This document shows positions 56,201 through 64,000 of a stretch of DNA of 64,000 nucleotides, piece after piece. Position 1 is the stretch's first letter; each line of letters starts with the position of its first letter. Below the pieces are notes generated by a model. That model was not told the origin of the DNA, did no database searches, and worked only from the letters and a program-made list of their open reading frames with translations. The translations under genes were made by a program, and so were the position numbers. The stretch spans positions 248,001-312,000 of the forward strand of contig DASQAF010000049.1 in the NCBI GenBank assembly GCA_035635855.1. Reading direction: 5' to 3'. Source of the stretch: UBA11740 sp035635855. GTDB taxonomy: Bacteria; Acidobacteriota; Blastocatellia; Pyrinomonadales; Pyrinomonadaceae.

Positions 56201-56756
56201 TCGGCGTGAACGGCACGACCTTCACGGAGAATTTCTGACTGCCATCTGCCAGGGGGCTGATGGTCGCGATCTCAGGGTTCGCGCTGCTCGCCGATTGGTA
56301 ATCCGCCTGCTTGCTACCGCTCGTGTTACCGACGGTACCTTTGAAGATGTAGAGGTCATAGTCCGAGGCGCCGCTGCCGGTATCAACCCAGCTCAGCGTG
56401 ACCTTGACCGAGGCGTTTGGATTCGCGGCGTGGTAACCCGCGGGCAGCGTCACCGTCAGCGCGAAATTATCGCAGGGCTGGGTGGAACCATTGCATTCCG
56501 GACCACTGTCCAGTTGGGGAATCGGCGTGGCATTGGCAACGTTAAACGGCCCGGCGTCGTAAAATAAGGGACCAGACACGTCGGTCAGGGTTCCTGACGA
56601 TGGGTTTGCGGCGGAACCAGGCATCGTCGCCACAATCACGCCAACCACCAGACAGATTAGGGCAGCGAAAAGAACTTTCGTTCGTAAATTCATCAGCTTA
56701 AAATGCCTTGCTCTTGTATTTCCGATTAAGCCGAACTGGGCCTTACTGAACAACAT
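53220..56756 (-). CDS. Secreted mosaic BNR protein 5 (PPC-BNR-FN3-DPAGD-Gal-binding-tail II)
   Basis: The product has 1178 residues. Signal (about 22-48), PPC-like sandwich (50-200) with DYDLYIFKG, type-A BNR module (about 215-670) with GEPSIGSNWKSEK, DPILFTDHQTGRTF, DHQTIGGGP, CGGLHGHLKVAPDGTAYVPN and CRNHLDFFDA, FN3 (675-760), DPAGD-like module where the motif reads TDPPNDE (770-940), galactose-binding-like module with DNGWHTV (950-1080), and tail II (1100-1178) ending VNIWTAATPFVQR. GAGGAGGT precedes the ATG, and the leader matches that of the subtilase gene. It heads a pair with BNR protein 4. Confidence 0.88.
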   Translation of the reverse strand: MLFSKAQFGLIGNTRARHFKLMNLRTKVLFAALICLVVGVIVATMPGSAANPSSGTLTDVSGPLFYDAGPFNVANATPIPQLDSGPECNGSTQPCDNFALTVTLPAGYHAANPNASVKVTLSWVDTGSGASDYDLYIFKGTVGNTSGSKQADYQSASSANPEIATISPLADGSQKFSVKVVPFTPTQETVHVKIELLAGSSVPSPSPGLSGSGPGVPRFFNYVSPKGIADSVGEPSIGSNWKSEKTFSNSLNASLPNGGATLLFGGFSPSLWRNTFDDCSSPAGVLWESKPLLTANTPRVFGDPILFTDHQTGRTFVSQLEGLTPAGSTTDITDNDGDSFTPSEGSSLPSDVDHQTIGGGPFAPPLTGGTPLYPNAVYYCSQSVADARCGRSDDGGLTFGPATVMYTTVDCGGLHGHLKVAPDGTAYVPNNACGGTDLVGHVDGNQAVIVSEDNGITWSIRKIPGSTTKSAHDGSVAVASDSKTIYEGFQSGDGHPRIAVSHDKGLTWSVPFDVGTTVIGGGPLLNTGFAAVVAGDPNRASFAFYGTVTGGNNWNTPGFPGEWFLYVASTFDGGVTWSTQNVTPGDPIQRGGICGSGACRNHLDFFDATIDKEGRVVIGYTDGCVTAGCIAGTAGNDFTAKGTIARQTGGKRMFAANDPIEPAIPGAPLVTGSANSTNTVASLSWPAPDDGGSPITAYKISRGPLTGPFTLLATIPGSKNSYTDTTFNSANSYIVTAVNAIGEGPYCHSFHPVPFVVVVENACDQPGLTILTDPPNDEIDMVAAHDVQSLRISEPFAFAPDKVVFTLKMQSLATVPPDTRWPVTFNAPNGTNYTVRMTNSPVDGATTTPIFQVGPTAGPFTAADAASNFNADGTITIVVPRSAIGNPIVGQNLTGFLTRIAVNLVGATLTPDNMPGSLAPTGSYTIVGNDSCGPTPPQCLEDDDPRIVYDNGWHTVKASNASAGHFHLDTGKDVQHALTFTFNLERNTGSLQYFYATSSKGGTAQVLIDGHAPTTNPTINYLGGSGQMRDPALGVSVTYQLAGKGTHTFELVNLNGPAYVDEFCITNGTSSTTATGGPGTTMTNTSALAIGQSLPQNVMVPSNALGFSVAAEANVNVPYTLVVIDPSGKVLGTVNSSSNGIASVSMPVSTSGQYVIHLVNVGVGPVNIWTAATPFVQR

Positions 56757-57075
56757 GGTGAACCTCCTCGGTGTGTCAAAGGAGAACTCAGAGCCTGGAC
56801 TACAACGGGTGACAGGCTACGGAAAGAGGCTTGAGGAATTCTTGAGTAATTCTTGAGAAAGGGCCTGGAGAATTGGGAGCAACAAAAATGCCATCGATTT
56901 GAAAGCTGATTACTTTTAATTCGAGTTTGCTTTTTAGTTGCGTGGAAAGAAGAGCTACACGGCAGAAAGCATCGGCTGCGTCGTTCTTCAGCAGTTACTT
57001 GAGCCGTCGTTCGACCGGCGACCTTGTACCCTGCTGTTGCCGGCAGCGCACAAGGCGATGAAGCCAAAGCTCCAT
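56757..57075. other. Intergenic region upstream of BNR protein 5
   Basis: No gene is supported. From the start codon outward on the minus strand it holds the ribosome site, the shared TGTCACCCGTTG block, the direct repeats and an AT-rich stretch (56881-56945) that could contain the core promoter. No clear terminator for the gene at 57076 was found. Confidence 0.6.
56831..56863 (-). promoter_or_regulatory. Tandem 11-bp direct repeats upstream of BNR protein 5
   Basis: Three perfectly phased units start at 56831, 56842 and 56853: TTGAGGAATTC, TTGAGTAATTC and TTGAGAAAGGG. This is the cleanest of the three arrays in the window. Confidence 0.75.
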
Positions 57076-60000
57076 TTACCGCACCACGGTCGGCGTGGCG
57101 GCGGTCCAGACTTGCACCGGACCAAGACTCACATTCACTACCTTGATGGTATAGAGCCCTCCTTGCGTTACCGGCGCGCTGAGCACAGCCACACCGTTCG
57201 TCGAGTCCACGGTCTTCAGCGTCAGTCCCGAAGGATTAACCAGCAATAGTTTGATCGGCAGCCCTCCGCTCGCTTCAGCCAATACCGAAATCTCATTCGC
57301 GTTGGACGGTACCGTGAGACTGCTGGCAGATTGTTGTCCGGCAGTCACTGAGCTGGAATTGCTACTCGTCTGTCCGGGCCCGGTGGCAGGTTGCGAGTTC
57401 GAGATCGCGCTTTGCACACAGATGTTGTCCAGGTAGACAGTATCCGCCAGGTTACGCAACTCGAACTTGTGTTGTCCTGGTGAAAGGCCGGCGTAGTTGA
57501 CTGAGTAAGCTATCCCGCCGCTCTTGAATTCGGGATCGCGCATTCCGCCGTTCAGGCCCTTGTAGCTGATCATGCCTTTGGAGACACCATCGATAAAGAC
57601 CTCGGCCGAACCGCCCTTCGTGCTCTTCGCATAGGTGTAAGTGATGGTTCCGGTCTGTCCAGCCGGCACGTCGACTGTCAGGCTGGCGAACTCTGTCGTG
57701 TTCTTCCCGTTATGCAGCCGGAAATGACCGGCGCTGGCGTTACTGTTGCTAATCAGGTGCCAGCCGCCCGAATAAGCGATGTGCGCGTCGTCATCCTCGT
57801 AACAAACAGAGACCGGCGGCGGTGGCGCATTCGCGGTAATGCCAACCGTGGCAGTATTGCTCTCAAAGCCGCTTGAGTCTTTCACCTTCAGGCTAGCGTT
57901 GTAACTGCCAACCTGGTTGTAGGTGTGACTTATCTTCGAATTGCTTTGCGAGACCGGTGACGATCCATCGCCGAAATCAAAGGTGTAGGTGAGCACGTCA
58001 CCCGGATCCGGATCGGTGGAACACGAGCCATCAAAGTTGACGTTGAGTGGTGCAAAGCCTGAGGTGGGATTCGCGGTCAGAATAGCTGTCGGCGGAGTGT
58101 CAATCGTGTACTGCGTGCCGCCGCGCGTTGAGTCAGACTTGAAGTTGTTACCCTGCGCGGTGGTAAAAGCACTACCGCGCAGACCAGCGAACGCAGAACC
58201 TGGCCCCAGAGTTGGACGACCCGCGGCGGAAAGGATCGCATTCAACTTGCTGACCGAGACTTTGATCGTGATCGAGTTTCCGGCGGCGCTTAATGAGCCA
58301 CTGTCAGGCACACCTCTGTCCGTATAAGTGATGCCGCCAGTGCTGAGTCGTTGGGCGGTCCCGTAAGCGTAGGTGATGGCACCAAGGGCATCGGTGGTCG
58401 CCTTGAGATAGAACTGATCGCCGCGATCTGACAAGCCGAAGCTGTACAAACCGTTCGGACTTATCCGTGTATCCGGTGCATTGGCCGTAAGGTTCATGCG
58501 CCAGGTTGAGTTCGGCGGCGTGCTCGAAAGGTCTGAAACCTTCATCGTTGCCGAGATTACGGGCCCATTGTTGCCGGGCTCAGTCGCATATCTGATTGAA
58601 AGGATGTCAACCGGATCATTGATGGGAGTCACAATCAATCCGCCCAGTTGGCTGTTGCCACCCTGCCGCATGTCTTGCGGCCAATCAACTACCTGCGGCG
58701 CGTCGGCAGGCGGTGCGGGAGCCGGCGCCGGCAGACCGCTGCCTTCAACCGGCGCAGGCACGTTGCCGCCTTTGACGCTTGGGCCTGCAATCTGACGAGC
58801 CACGTAGGTGTGCCCGTCAAAGTCGTTGTGATCATCCGTGAAGGCGACCACCGCGGCGCCGGCTGGGTCAAACGCAATCTGGAAGTAGTCAAGCAGATTG
58901 CGGTTCGCGGAACCGAGCAGACCGCCGAGCGAGATGTTGCTTCCATGGATGAAGTGATCGCTGATCTCAACCTGTCGGAAAGTTGGATTTGGATCGGTGG
59001 CGTTCAAGCTTTGTGCAAAGAAGGCCTTCCAGTTGGCATTGTCATTGTTGGTTTCTTCGGATGTACCGTACCAAACGACGCCAATGGAACCCTGCACCGG
59101 TCCCGTCTCCAACCACGGCAGCAGGTTCGTATGCGCATCGGGTCCATCGCTGACCCGGATAGCGTTACTCCAGCTATTGCCTTTGTCTTTGGAGTACTTG
59201 ATGTAGATATCCAGACCATCCGAGTAGGCAACATAAACTGTTCCCAGGTGGTTACCGGCTGCGTCTTTGTCGTCCGCCGCCTTGATCACAAAGAACAGGT
59301 TGCCAACGCCGTCAGCGACGTGATGAACGGTATAACTGAGCGGCGGCAGTCCGGCCACGGTCGGAATACCGACAGCGATGGCGCCGCTGCTTCCGCTGAT
59401 GTAAACCGTGCCGTCAGTCTGATCGACGTCAATCGAGCCAACTTGTCCAATTGCGCCGGCGGTGATGGCCGGCCCGTAAGTCAGACCGCCATCCTCCGAG
59501 CGCTGAATCTGTGTAACGGCCGGAGCCAGTGTGCGGTACAACAGATAGACCTTGTCCTTGCCATAGAACTCGAGCCATTGCCGGTCATCACCGGGCGCGC
59601 CGCCGGTAACGTTGCCGATCGGGTTCTTAACGAAGCTCTGCCCCCGATCATTCGAACGCGCGGTTGAAATATTGGCCGCAACCAGGCTCGTGAACGCTAG
59701 ATAAGGCGCACTGCCCGGACTGGATTCATCAAAGCCCACGGCTAGATCCACGTCACCGCCGCCGTCAGCTCCAACCTCCAATGATGCGTCAGGCGAGAAT
59801 TGATCCGGCTGACCGCGATAGATCGGGTTGCGCATCAGCGGATCGTAGGTTGGACTGTTGGGTTGCAGGTCAAAGTACCAAAGATCGACGCCTGCGGGCA
59901 CGCCGCGAATGCCCGCGACGTAAGCGTTGCCAAATTTGTCAACGCGCAGGCTCGGTTCGCCATCGCGTCCGGCAACGGGCGCTTTCAGCGGTACGTTCGC

Positions 60001-63000
60001 ACTAAAGCCGATGCCGCCCTTCAAGTAATCCGCCGGCGCGGTTCCCGGTCGAGGCACTTGCGTACAAGCGCCTGGTTTGCCGACCATGGTGTAATCCGCA
60101 GCGTTCGTGGAATCGAGGTTAAGAAATGCACCGGTACCAGCGGCTCCGGCGAATATCTGGTTCGCGCCGCTAATTGCCGTGACCTTTCCGCCGGCAACTG
60201 GGTTACCCACGCGTCTCTTATTCAGAAGTATCTGAATCGTTCCGTCTGTCGAGTACGTGCCGAAATCGGGAGCGCCAGCTGTGGACACAGTGCTGCCGTT
60301 CTGTATGCCGTACTCAAATGTGACGGCGGAACTCGAGTTTGAGTTCATCGAGACAAAGTAGGCCTGCGGGCCAACCGTGAATCGCGTTCTCCAGACAGCG
60401 TTTGGTGGAATCGAATTGAGGTTTGCCACCTTCATCGTGAAGGCGAGCTGATCGAAACCTGAGTAATCGTAGTTCTCCGCGACAGAGACGGAGGTTATAT
60501 CGAGCTGTGGGTCAGCAGTTCCGCCCGTCTGATCGTTTGCCGGATCAGGAATTACCAGCGCAGTTGTCTGGCATGCATCGGGCGTTGGAGTAGGCGTAGG
60601 TGTGGGTGTTGGAGTCGGTGTTGGACCACCGCCGTCAAAGGCTGCAAACAGTCCACGGCCGCCTGATTGCCGCGCGATTGAAGCTTTGGCTTTGTAATCG
60701 TTGGACTTGTAATCATTGGGGCCGGCGTTTATGCAAGTCGGTGTAATACAGCCGTCCGCATATGCCACTAGCACACGGCCCTGCCGATCGACGCTCGCGT
60801 CAATGAAGTCAAGCAGGTTGCGGTCGTTGGGTGTGTGACCGCAGATGACCGTGCCGGAGTTGCAGATTGAACCACGCTGCACCGGATCATTTGGCGTGGC
60901 GTCTACTGTGGTCCATGTCTGGCCGCCGTCATAAGTGTAGGCGGCATACAAATGCCAGACGCCCTGGAAGCCGGTTCCTGCTGAAGGATTCGTCGGATCC
61001 TGATAGTAGCCGCCAGTCGGAGTTCCCAGGAAAGCAAACGCGGCGCGATTGTCATCACCCGCGACTACTGCCGGGAACGTTGCGTTCTTGATTCCAAAGG
61101 GAGTGCCGACATCCTGGCTCGGGCTCCAGACAATTTTGTGATTAGTCTTGTCCAGATGGCCGACAACCATCGAAGGCGCGCCGTTACTATTCGCATAGCC
61201 ATAGTAGATGGTGCCGTTCGCGCCAATTCCGATCGATGGATCGACGATGCCCGGCGCCGGATTGCTATCGGGAATCAGTTGCGGTTGTGACCAAGTGACG
61301 CCGTTGTCTTCAGAGAAGACCAGAGCCTGTCGCGCGGTTGCGGTCGGAAAGTTCCCGATCGTTTGCGCGCCGGCGGACGAGCAATCGCTATCGGGCACAT
61401 AGGCAGTTCCATCGGGCGCTACCTTTACGTGTCCGTGAATGCCAAAACAACTAACGGTGTAGATTGGAATCGCCGGACCAAAGGTTAAACCGCCATCGAG
61501 ACTGAGCGCGCATGAAGCCGCCTGCGTTCCATATTGTGAACAGTAATAGACGCCGTTCGGATACGCCGCGCCGGTAGTCAATGGCGCATGCAGCGGCCCG
61601 CCGCCAATCGTTTGGTGATCGATGCCCGCTGGGAAGCCACAGCCCTGACTCGGTACCCAGGTATCGCCGTCATTGAACGGAGATGCCGTATCGGTATACG
61701 CAGCCTTGCTACACGCGCCCGCCAGTTGCGATGTAAAGGTGCGACCCGTTTGACGATCGGTAAATAGGATCGGATCCAGTGAGCCGGGGGCGTTGGGCGC
61801 GCTCTTGCTCTCCCAAAGCGCCTGGGCCGGAGACGCGCCGTCATTAAAGGTGACGCGCAACATCTGAGTACCTGATTGATACATCGCGCGGCCCTGCGGA
61901 TTCTGCGCGGTCGCCAGGGCCACGCCAATCGAAGGCTCGCCCGAGCTGTTGCCTAAGCCGGAAGGTGACTGGAAATTCTGGAATGTCGGCGTGCTGATTC
62001 CGCCTTGCGCAGCGGGCCCGACTTTTTGTTCCAGAGTGGCTTTGCCGGTGTAGCTATCACCGAGCGGAATCGTGGGCGAAACCCGCAATAGGTATTTTCC
62101 AGACACAGCCGCGATCGTGACCACGTCGGGATTAACCGCGAAGAAGTTTGCCGCCTGCAGTTTTCCGAGCGAGCCGTCACCATTCAGCGTATAGACGAAC
62201 AGGTCGAATTGCGCGGCCGGATTCGTCCAGTTGACCTGGACCTTTACATAGTTGTGATCGTCATAACCAACCGGCACGTCCACGTTCAAGACTGTATCGC
62301 TGCACGGCAGTGCCGCATTACACGTCGGCACGCCATCAACTTGATCAGTTGGATTCGGATTAACGAACGGCCCACCGCTAAAAGTGACCGGTGCGCTGCC
62401 GACAGATAGAGTCGGCGCCGGAGTTGGCGTCGGAGTTGGCGTTGGTGTGGGCGTCGGCGTTGGGGTCGGTGTCGGCGTCGGGGTTGGAGTTGGCGATGAA
62501 GACCCGCAAGCAGAATTGTTGTTAACCGTGTACGACTCTTTGAAGCTGAGATCGCTTGGCATTTGGTCGATGAGCTCGGTAGCTACATTCGCCGCTGTTT
62601 GGGACACGCCTGAAAGGAATCCAGCGATGGTGCTGCCGGGACTCAGGCCGAGGTCGCTGGCCTTAACAACGATCACTACCTGGTTGAACGGTGCTGCATA
62701 GCTGCTGCTCGCTTCCGCAGGTCCAACCACGGTATCGACGAAGCGGCCATCTACGTCGCCGACGCTGTTAGCGCCCGGAATATAAATCTCAAACGTGGGC
62801 GTGGGACCATTCCAGGTCATGTGCACGCCGCGATAGTGAAATTGTGCGGTCGATGTTGGATCGGTTGGTTCTGGTCCCGGTATCTTCATCACCGCATACC
62901 ATGATGATCCCGGCGGCTGTACCAACTGACCCGCGTCCGTGTTGATGGTGAACATCAACTTGGGCACACCGTCCATGGCGAAAGGTTGCGCGACTTGTAG

Positions 63001-64000
63001 GGAAAGCAGATCCGTTCCCGGAGGCGCCGGACCAAAGAGACCCAGGACCGCATGATTGTCGCCTGCCGGGTCCGTCAGTTTAGTTAGACCAGGCGCCTTG
63101 CAAATGTCTTCGGGCGTTGGCAGCGGAGTGACCGTCAAGTCGATCTCGTTGCTTTGATCACCGGTGCCAGCAGCGTTGATCGCTTTAACGACATAGTAGT
63201 AGTGAGCAACGGAGGGATCCGCGGTCGTATCGTTGAAGCTCGTCTTGGCGATTCCGGTCTGACCAAGCAGCACCTCATTGCCAGGCGCAGTCCCGCGAAA
63301 GATCTGATAGTTGACAATATCTGCGCCCCGGTTGTCCGGCGCCTTCCAGGTCAAATGCGCAGCCAGAGGATCGCGTACGCCGGAAAGGCAAGCGGGTTTC
63401 GGAGCAGTCGCACTCGTCGTGTCCGCCGTGCCATCCATGAAAGCGAACAAACTCTTCCCCCCGGACTGCCGGGCCACACGCATGTTCGCGGTGAAGTCAT
63501 TTGGTCCCGTGCCTGCAATACATTTTTCGCTCACGCAGCCGTCGCTGTAGCCATAAAGCACGCGGCCTCTGTTGTCCACCGTAATCTCGTTGAAGTCGAG
63601 CAGGTTGCGATCGTCATGGCCGCCGCCCTGCTGCCAGACTCCCGTCATACTCTGAACGGGATCATTCGGCGTGGCGTTTACGGTGGTCCAGGTCGCACCG
63701 CCGTCGTAGGTCGTGGCTATGAACACATACCACTTGCCAGGAAAACTATTTGCTTGATAGTCGCCGTTTACGTTGGTGCCAAGAAAACCTATTGCGGCAC
63801 GGCCAGAGCTGCCGCCAACCGCTTCGATCTCCACTGCGTTCTTTATGCCGTGAAATGCGCCGAGGTCGAAATCATTGGTCCAGGTCACACCGTGATCGTG
63901 ACTGACTTTCACGTGGGCGTGACCCTCGGGAGGATCGCCGGCCGCGACCGGCTGATTGTTCACGTAGGCGTAGTAAACCGTGTTGTCAGAGTCGATGGCG
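57076..64000 (-). CDS. Giant secreted mosaic BNR protein 6, N-terminus beyond the window
   Basis: At least 2308 residues; the frame stays open to the right edge, where AIDSDNTVYYAYV continues a BNR blade, so the GTG at 63963 is not the real start. Visible order: rest of a type-A BNR module (CRNLLDF is replaced by DDRNLLDF), FN3, DPAGD module, 13-unit Pro-Thr linker, PPC-like sandwich, a full type-A BNR module (GEPSIGVALATAQNPQG, CFGIHGHVKVAPDGTAYVPD), Pro/Thr linker, DPAGD-like module (PDPANDQTG), type-B BNR (GEPSLRVDKFGNAYVAG, DDRQWLEF), another sandwich module, PKD (YTFDFGDGSSP), galactose-binding-like module (SGGWHLI, GLSPGQHKFELRN) and tail II ending VWTAATPTVVR. It resembles the giant protein 2 in plan but carries the other tail. 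Confidence 0.87.
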   Translation of the reverse strand, partial: AIDSDNTVYYAYVNNQPVAAGDPPEGHAHVKVSHDHGVTWTNDFDLGAFHGIKNAVEIEAVGGSSGRAAIGFLGTNVNGDYQANSFPGKWYVFIATTYDGGATWTTVNATPNDPVQSMTGVWQQGGGHDDRNLLDFNEITVDNRGRVLYGYSDGCVSEKCIAGTGPNDFTANMRVARQSGGKSLFAFMDGTADTTSATAPKPACLSGVRDPLAAHLTWKAPDNRGADIVNYQIFRGTAPGNEVLLGQTGIAKTSFNDTTADPSVAHYYYVVKAINAAGTGDQSNEIDLTVTPLPTPEDICKAPGLTKLTDPAGDNHAVLGLFGPAPPGTDLLSLQVAQPFAMDGVPKLMFTINTDAGQLVQPPGSSWYAVMKIPGPEPTDPTSTAQFHYRGVHMTWNGPTPTFEIYIPGANSVGDVDGRFVDTVVGPAEASSSYAAPFNQVVIVVKASDLGLSPGSTIAGFLSGVSQTAANVATELIDQMPSDLSFKESYTVNNNSACGSSSPTPTPTPTPTPTPTPTPTPTPTPTPAPTLSVGSAPVTFSGGPFVNPNPTDQVDGVPTCNAALPCSDTVLNVDVPVGYDDHNYVKVQVNWTNPAAQFDLFVYTLNGDGSLGKLQAANFFAVNPDVVTIAAVSGKYLLRVSPTIPLGDSYTGKATLEQKVGPAAQGGISTPTFQNFQSPSGLGNSSGEPSIGVALATAQNPQGRAMYQSGTQMLRVTFNDGASPAQALWESKSAPNAPGSLDPILFTDRQTGRTFTSQLAGACSKAAYTDTASPFNDGDTWVPSQGCGFPAGIDHQTIGGGPLHAPLTTGAAYPNGVYYCSQYGTQAASCALSLDGGLTFGPAIPIYTVSCFGIHGHVKVAPDGTAYVPDSDCSSAGAQTIGNFPTATARQALVFSEDNGVTWSQPQLIPDSNPAPGIVDPSIGIGANGTIYYGYANSNGAPSMVVGHLDKTNHKIVWSPSQDVGTPFGIKNATFPAVVAGDDNRAAFAFLGTPTGGYYQDPTNPSAGTGFQGVWHLYAAYTYDGGQTWTTVDATPNDPVQRGSICNSGTVICGHTPNDRNLLDFIDASVDRQGRVLVAYADGCITPTCINAGPNDYKSNDYKAKASIARQSGGRGLFAAFDGGGPTPTPTPTPTPTPTPDACQTTALVIPDPANDQTGGTADPQLDITSVSVAENYDYSGFDQLAFTMKVANLNSIPPNAVWRTRFTVGPQAYFVSMNSNSSSAVTFEYGIQNGSTVSTAGAPDFGTYSTDGTIQILLNKRRVGNPVAGGKVTAISGANQIFAGAAGTGAFLNLDSTNAADYTMVGKPGACTQVPRPGTAPADYLKGGIGFSANVPLKAPVAGRDGEPSLRVDKFGNAYVAGIRGVPAGVDLWYFDLQPNSPTYDPLMRNPIYRGQPDQFSPDASLEVGADGGGDVDLAVGFDESSPGSAPYLAFTSLVAANISTARSNDRGQSFVKNPIGNVTGGAPGDDRQWLEFYGKDKVYLLYRTLAPAVTQIQRSEDGGLTYGPAITAGAIGQVGSIDVDQTDGTVYISGSSGAIAVGIPTVAGLPPLSYTVHHVADGVGNLFFVIKAADDKDAAGNHLGTVYVAYSDGLDIYIKYSKDKGNSWSNAIRVSDGPDAHTNLLPWLETGPVQGSIGVVWYGTSEETNNDNANWKAFFAQSLNATDPNPTFRQVEISDHFIHGSNISLGGLLGSANRNLLDYFQIAFDPAGAAVVAFTDDHNDFDGHTYVARQIAGPSVKGGNVPAPVEGSGLPAPAPAPPADAPQVVDWPQDMRQGGNSQLGGLIVTPINDPVDILSIRYATEPGNNGPVISATMKVSDLSSTPPNSTWRMNLTANAPDTRISPNGLYSFGLSDRGDQFYLKATTDALGAITYAYGTAQRLSTGGITYTDRGVPDSGSLSAAGNSITIKVSVSKLNAILSAAGRPTLGPGSAFAGLRGSAFTTAQGNNFKSDSTRGGTQYTIDTPPTAILTANPTSGFAPLNVNFDGSCSTDPDPGDVLTYTFDFGDGSSPVSQSNSKISHTYNQVGSYNASLKVKDSSGFESNTATVGITANAPPPPVSVCYEDDDAHIAYSGGWHLISNSNASAGHFRLHNGKNTTEFASLTVDVPAGQTGTITYTYAKSTKGGSAEVFIDGVSKGMISYKGLNGGMRDPEFKSGGIAYSVNYAGLSPGQHKFELRNLADTVYLDNICVQSAISNSQPATGPGQTSSNSSSVTAGQQSASSLTVPSNANEISVLAEASGGLPIKLLLVNPSGLTLKTVDSTNGVAVLSAPVTQGGLYTIKVVNVSLGPVQVWTAATPTVVR
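62414..62491. repeat. Thirteen tandem hexamers encoding a Pro-Thr linker
   Basis: GGNGTN-type units run without interruption between the first DPAGD module and the PPC-like domain of BNR protein 6. They are the same kind as at 37351-37446 and are prone to in-frame length change. Confidence 0.85.

Noticed and set aside
56726..57067. 113-codon minus-strand frame upstream of BNR protein 5
   Set aside because: It covers the direct repeats and the start of the BNR gene, and its product has no recognisable feature.
63961..63963. GTG at 63963 as the start of BNR protein 6
   Set aside because: The frame continues to the window edge with residues that extend a BNR blade.

Overview
The window looks like chromosomal DNA of an Acidobacteriota, most likely of the Blastocatellia type. 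This is inferred from content only: DUF5916 and sortilin-like BNR proteins, an RND pump beside a TipAS-type MerR regulator, many secreted beta-rich proteins, REP-like palindromes and a GC content that looks like the mid to high fifties. I see no rRNA, tRNA, CRISPR array, integrase or complete insertion sequence.

Left part (1-26.4 kb). After the tail of a response regulator come a DUF5916/CBM9-like outer-membrane protein with a duplicated relic of its own 3' end, and a MerR/TipAS regulator divergent from an RND efflux adaptor and pump. A small Cys-rich lipoprotein follows. A minus-strand block then carries a pncB gene coupled to an uncharacterised secreted protein, a pair of M16 peptidases (one catalytic, one without the zinc motif) and a secreted hypothetical protein. 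pncA lies close by, so nicotinamide-to-NAD salvage is partly clustered. A tiny secreted peptide with mirror-symmetric cysteine spacing sits between pncB and pncA. Two large paralogous sortilin-type BNR proteins, an M23 peptidase and a YkuD L,D-transpeptidase lipoprotein follow on the plus strand.

Right part (26.6-64 kb). About 37 kb is devoted almost entirely to minus-strand genes for giant secreted mosaic proteins: six proteins carrying ten BNR/sialidase-like propeller modules plus a subtilisin-like protease. They share a limited kit of parts: PPC-like domains, FN3, PKD, a module marked by DPAGD, a galactose-binding-like module, Pro-Thr linkers and two alternative C-terminal tails. The subtilase and the two BNR proteins after it look like one operon and share tail I. 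The other four share tail II. Three upstream regions carry tandem 11-bp direct repeats (TTGAG-N6) inside a conserved stretch, which suggests a common OmpR/PhoB-type regulator. This regulated family is the best candidate for an undescribed system here.

The minus-strand series is interrupted by a plus-strand cassette (about 30777-34306) holding an AT-rich gene with an HslV/proteasome-like N-terminus and the methionine-salvage genes mtnB, mtnD and mtnC. Two roughly 44-bp direct repeats flank it, as if it had been inserted into the promoter of the neighbouring BNR gene. Other signs of rearrangement are a frameshifted relic of a tail-I gene, a BNR protein ending in a group II intron reverse-transcriptase motif, a large internal duplication between two BNR genes, and conserved terminator hairpins.
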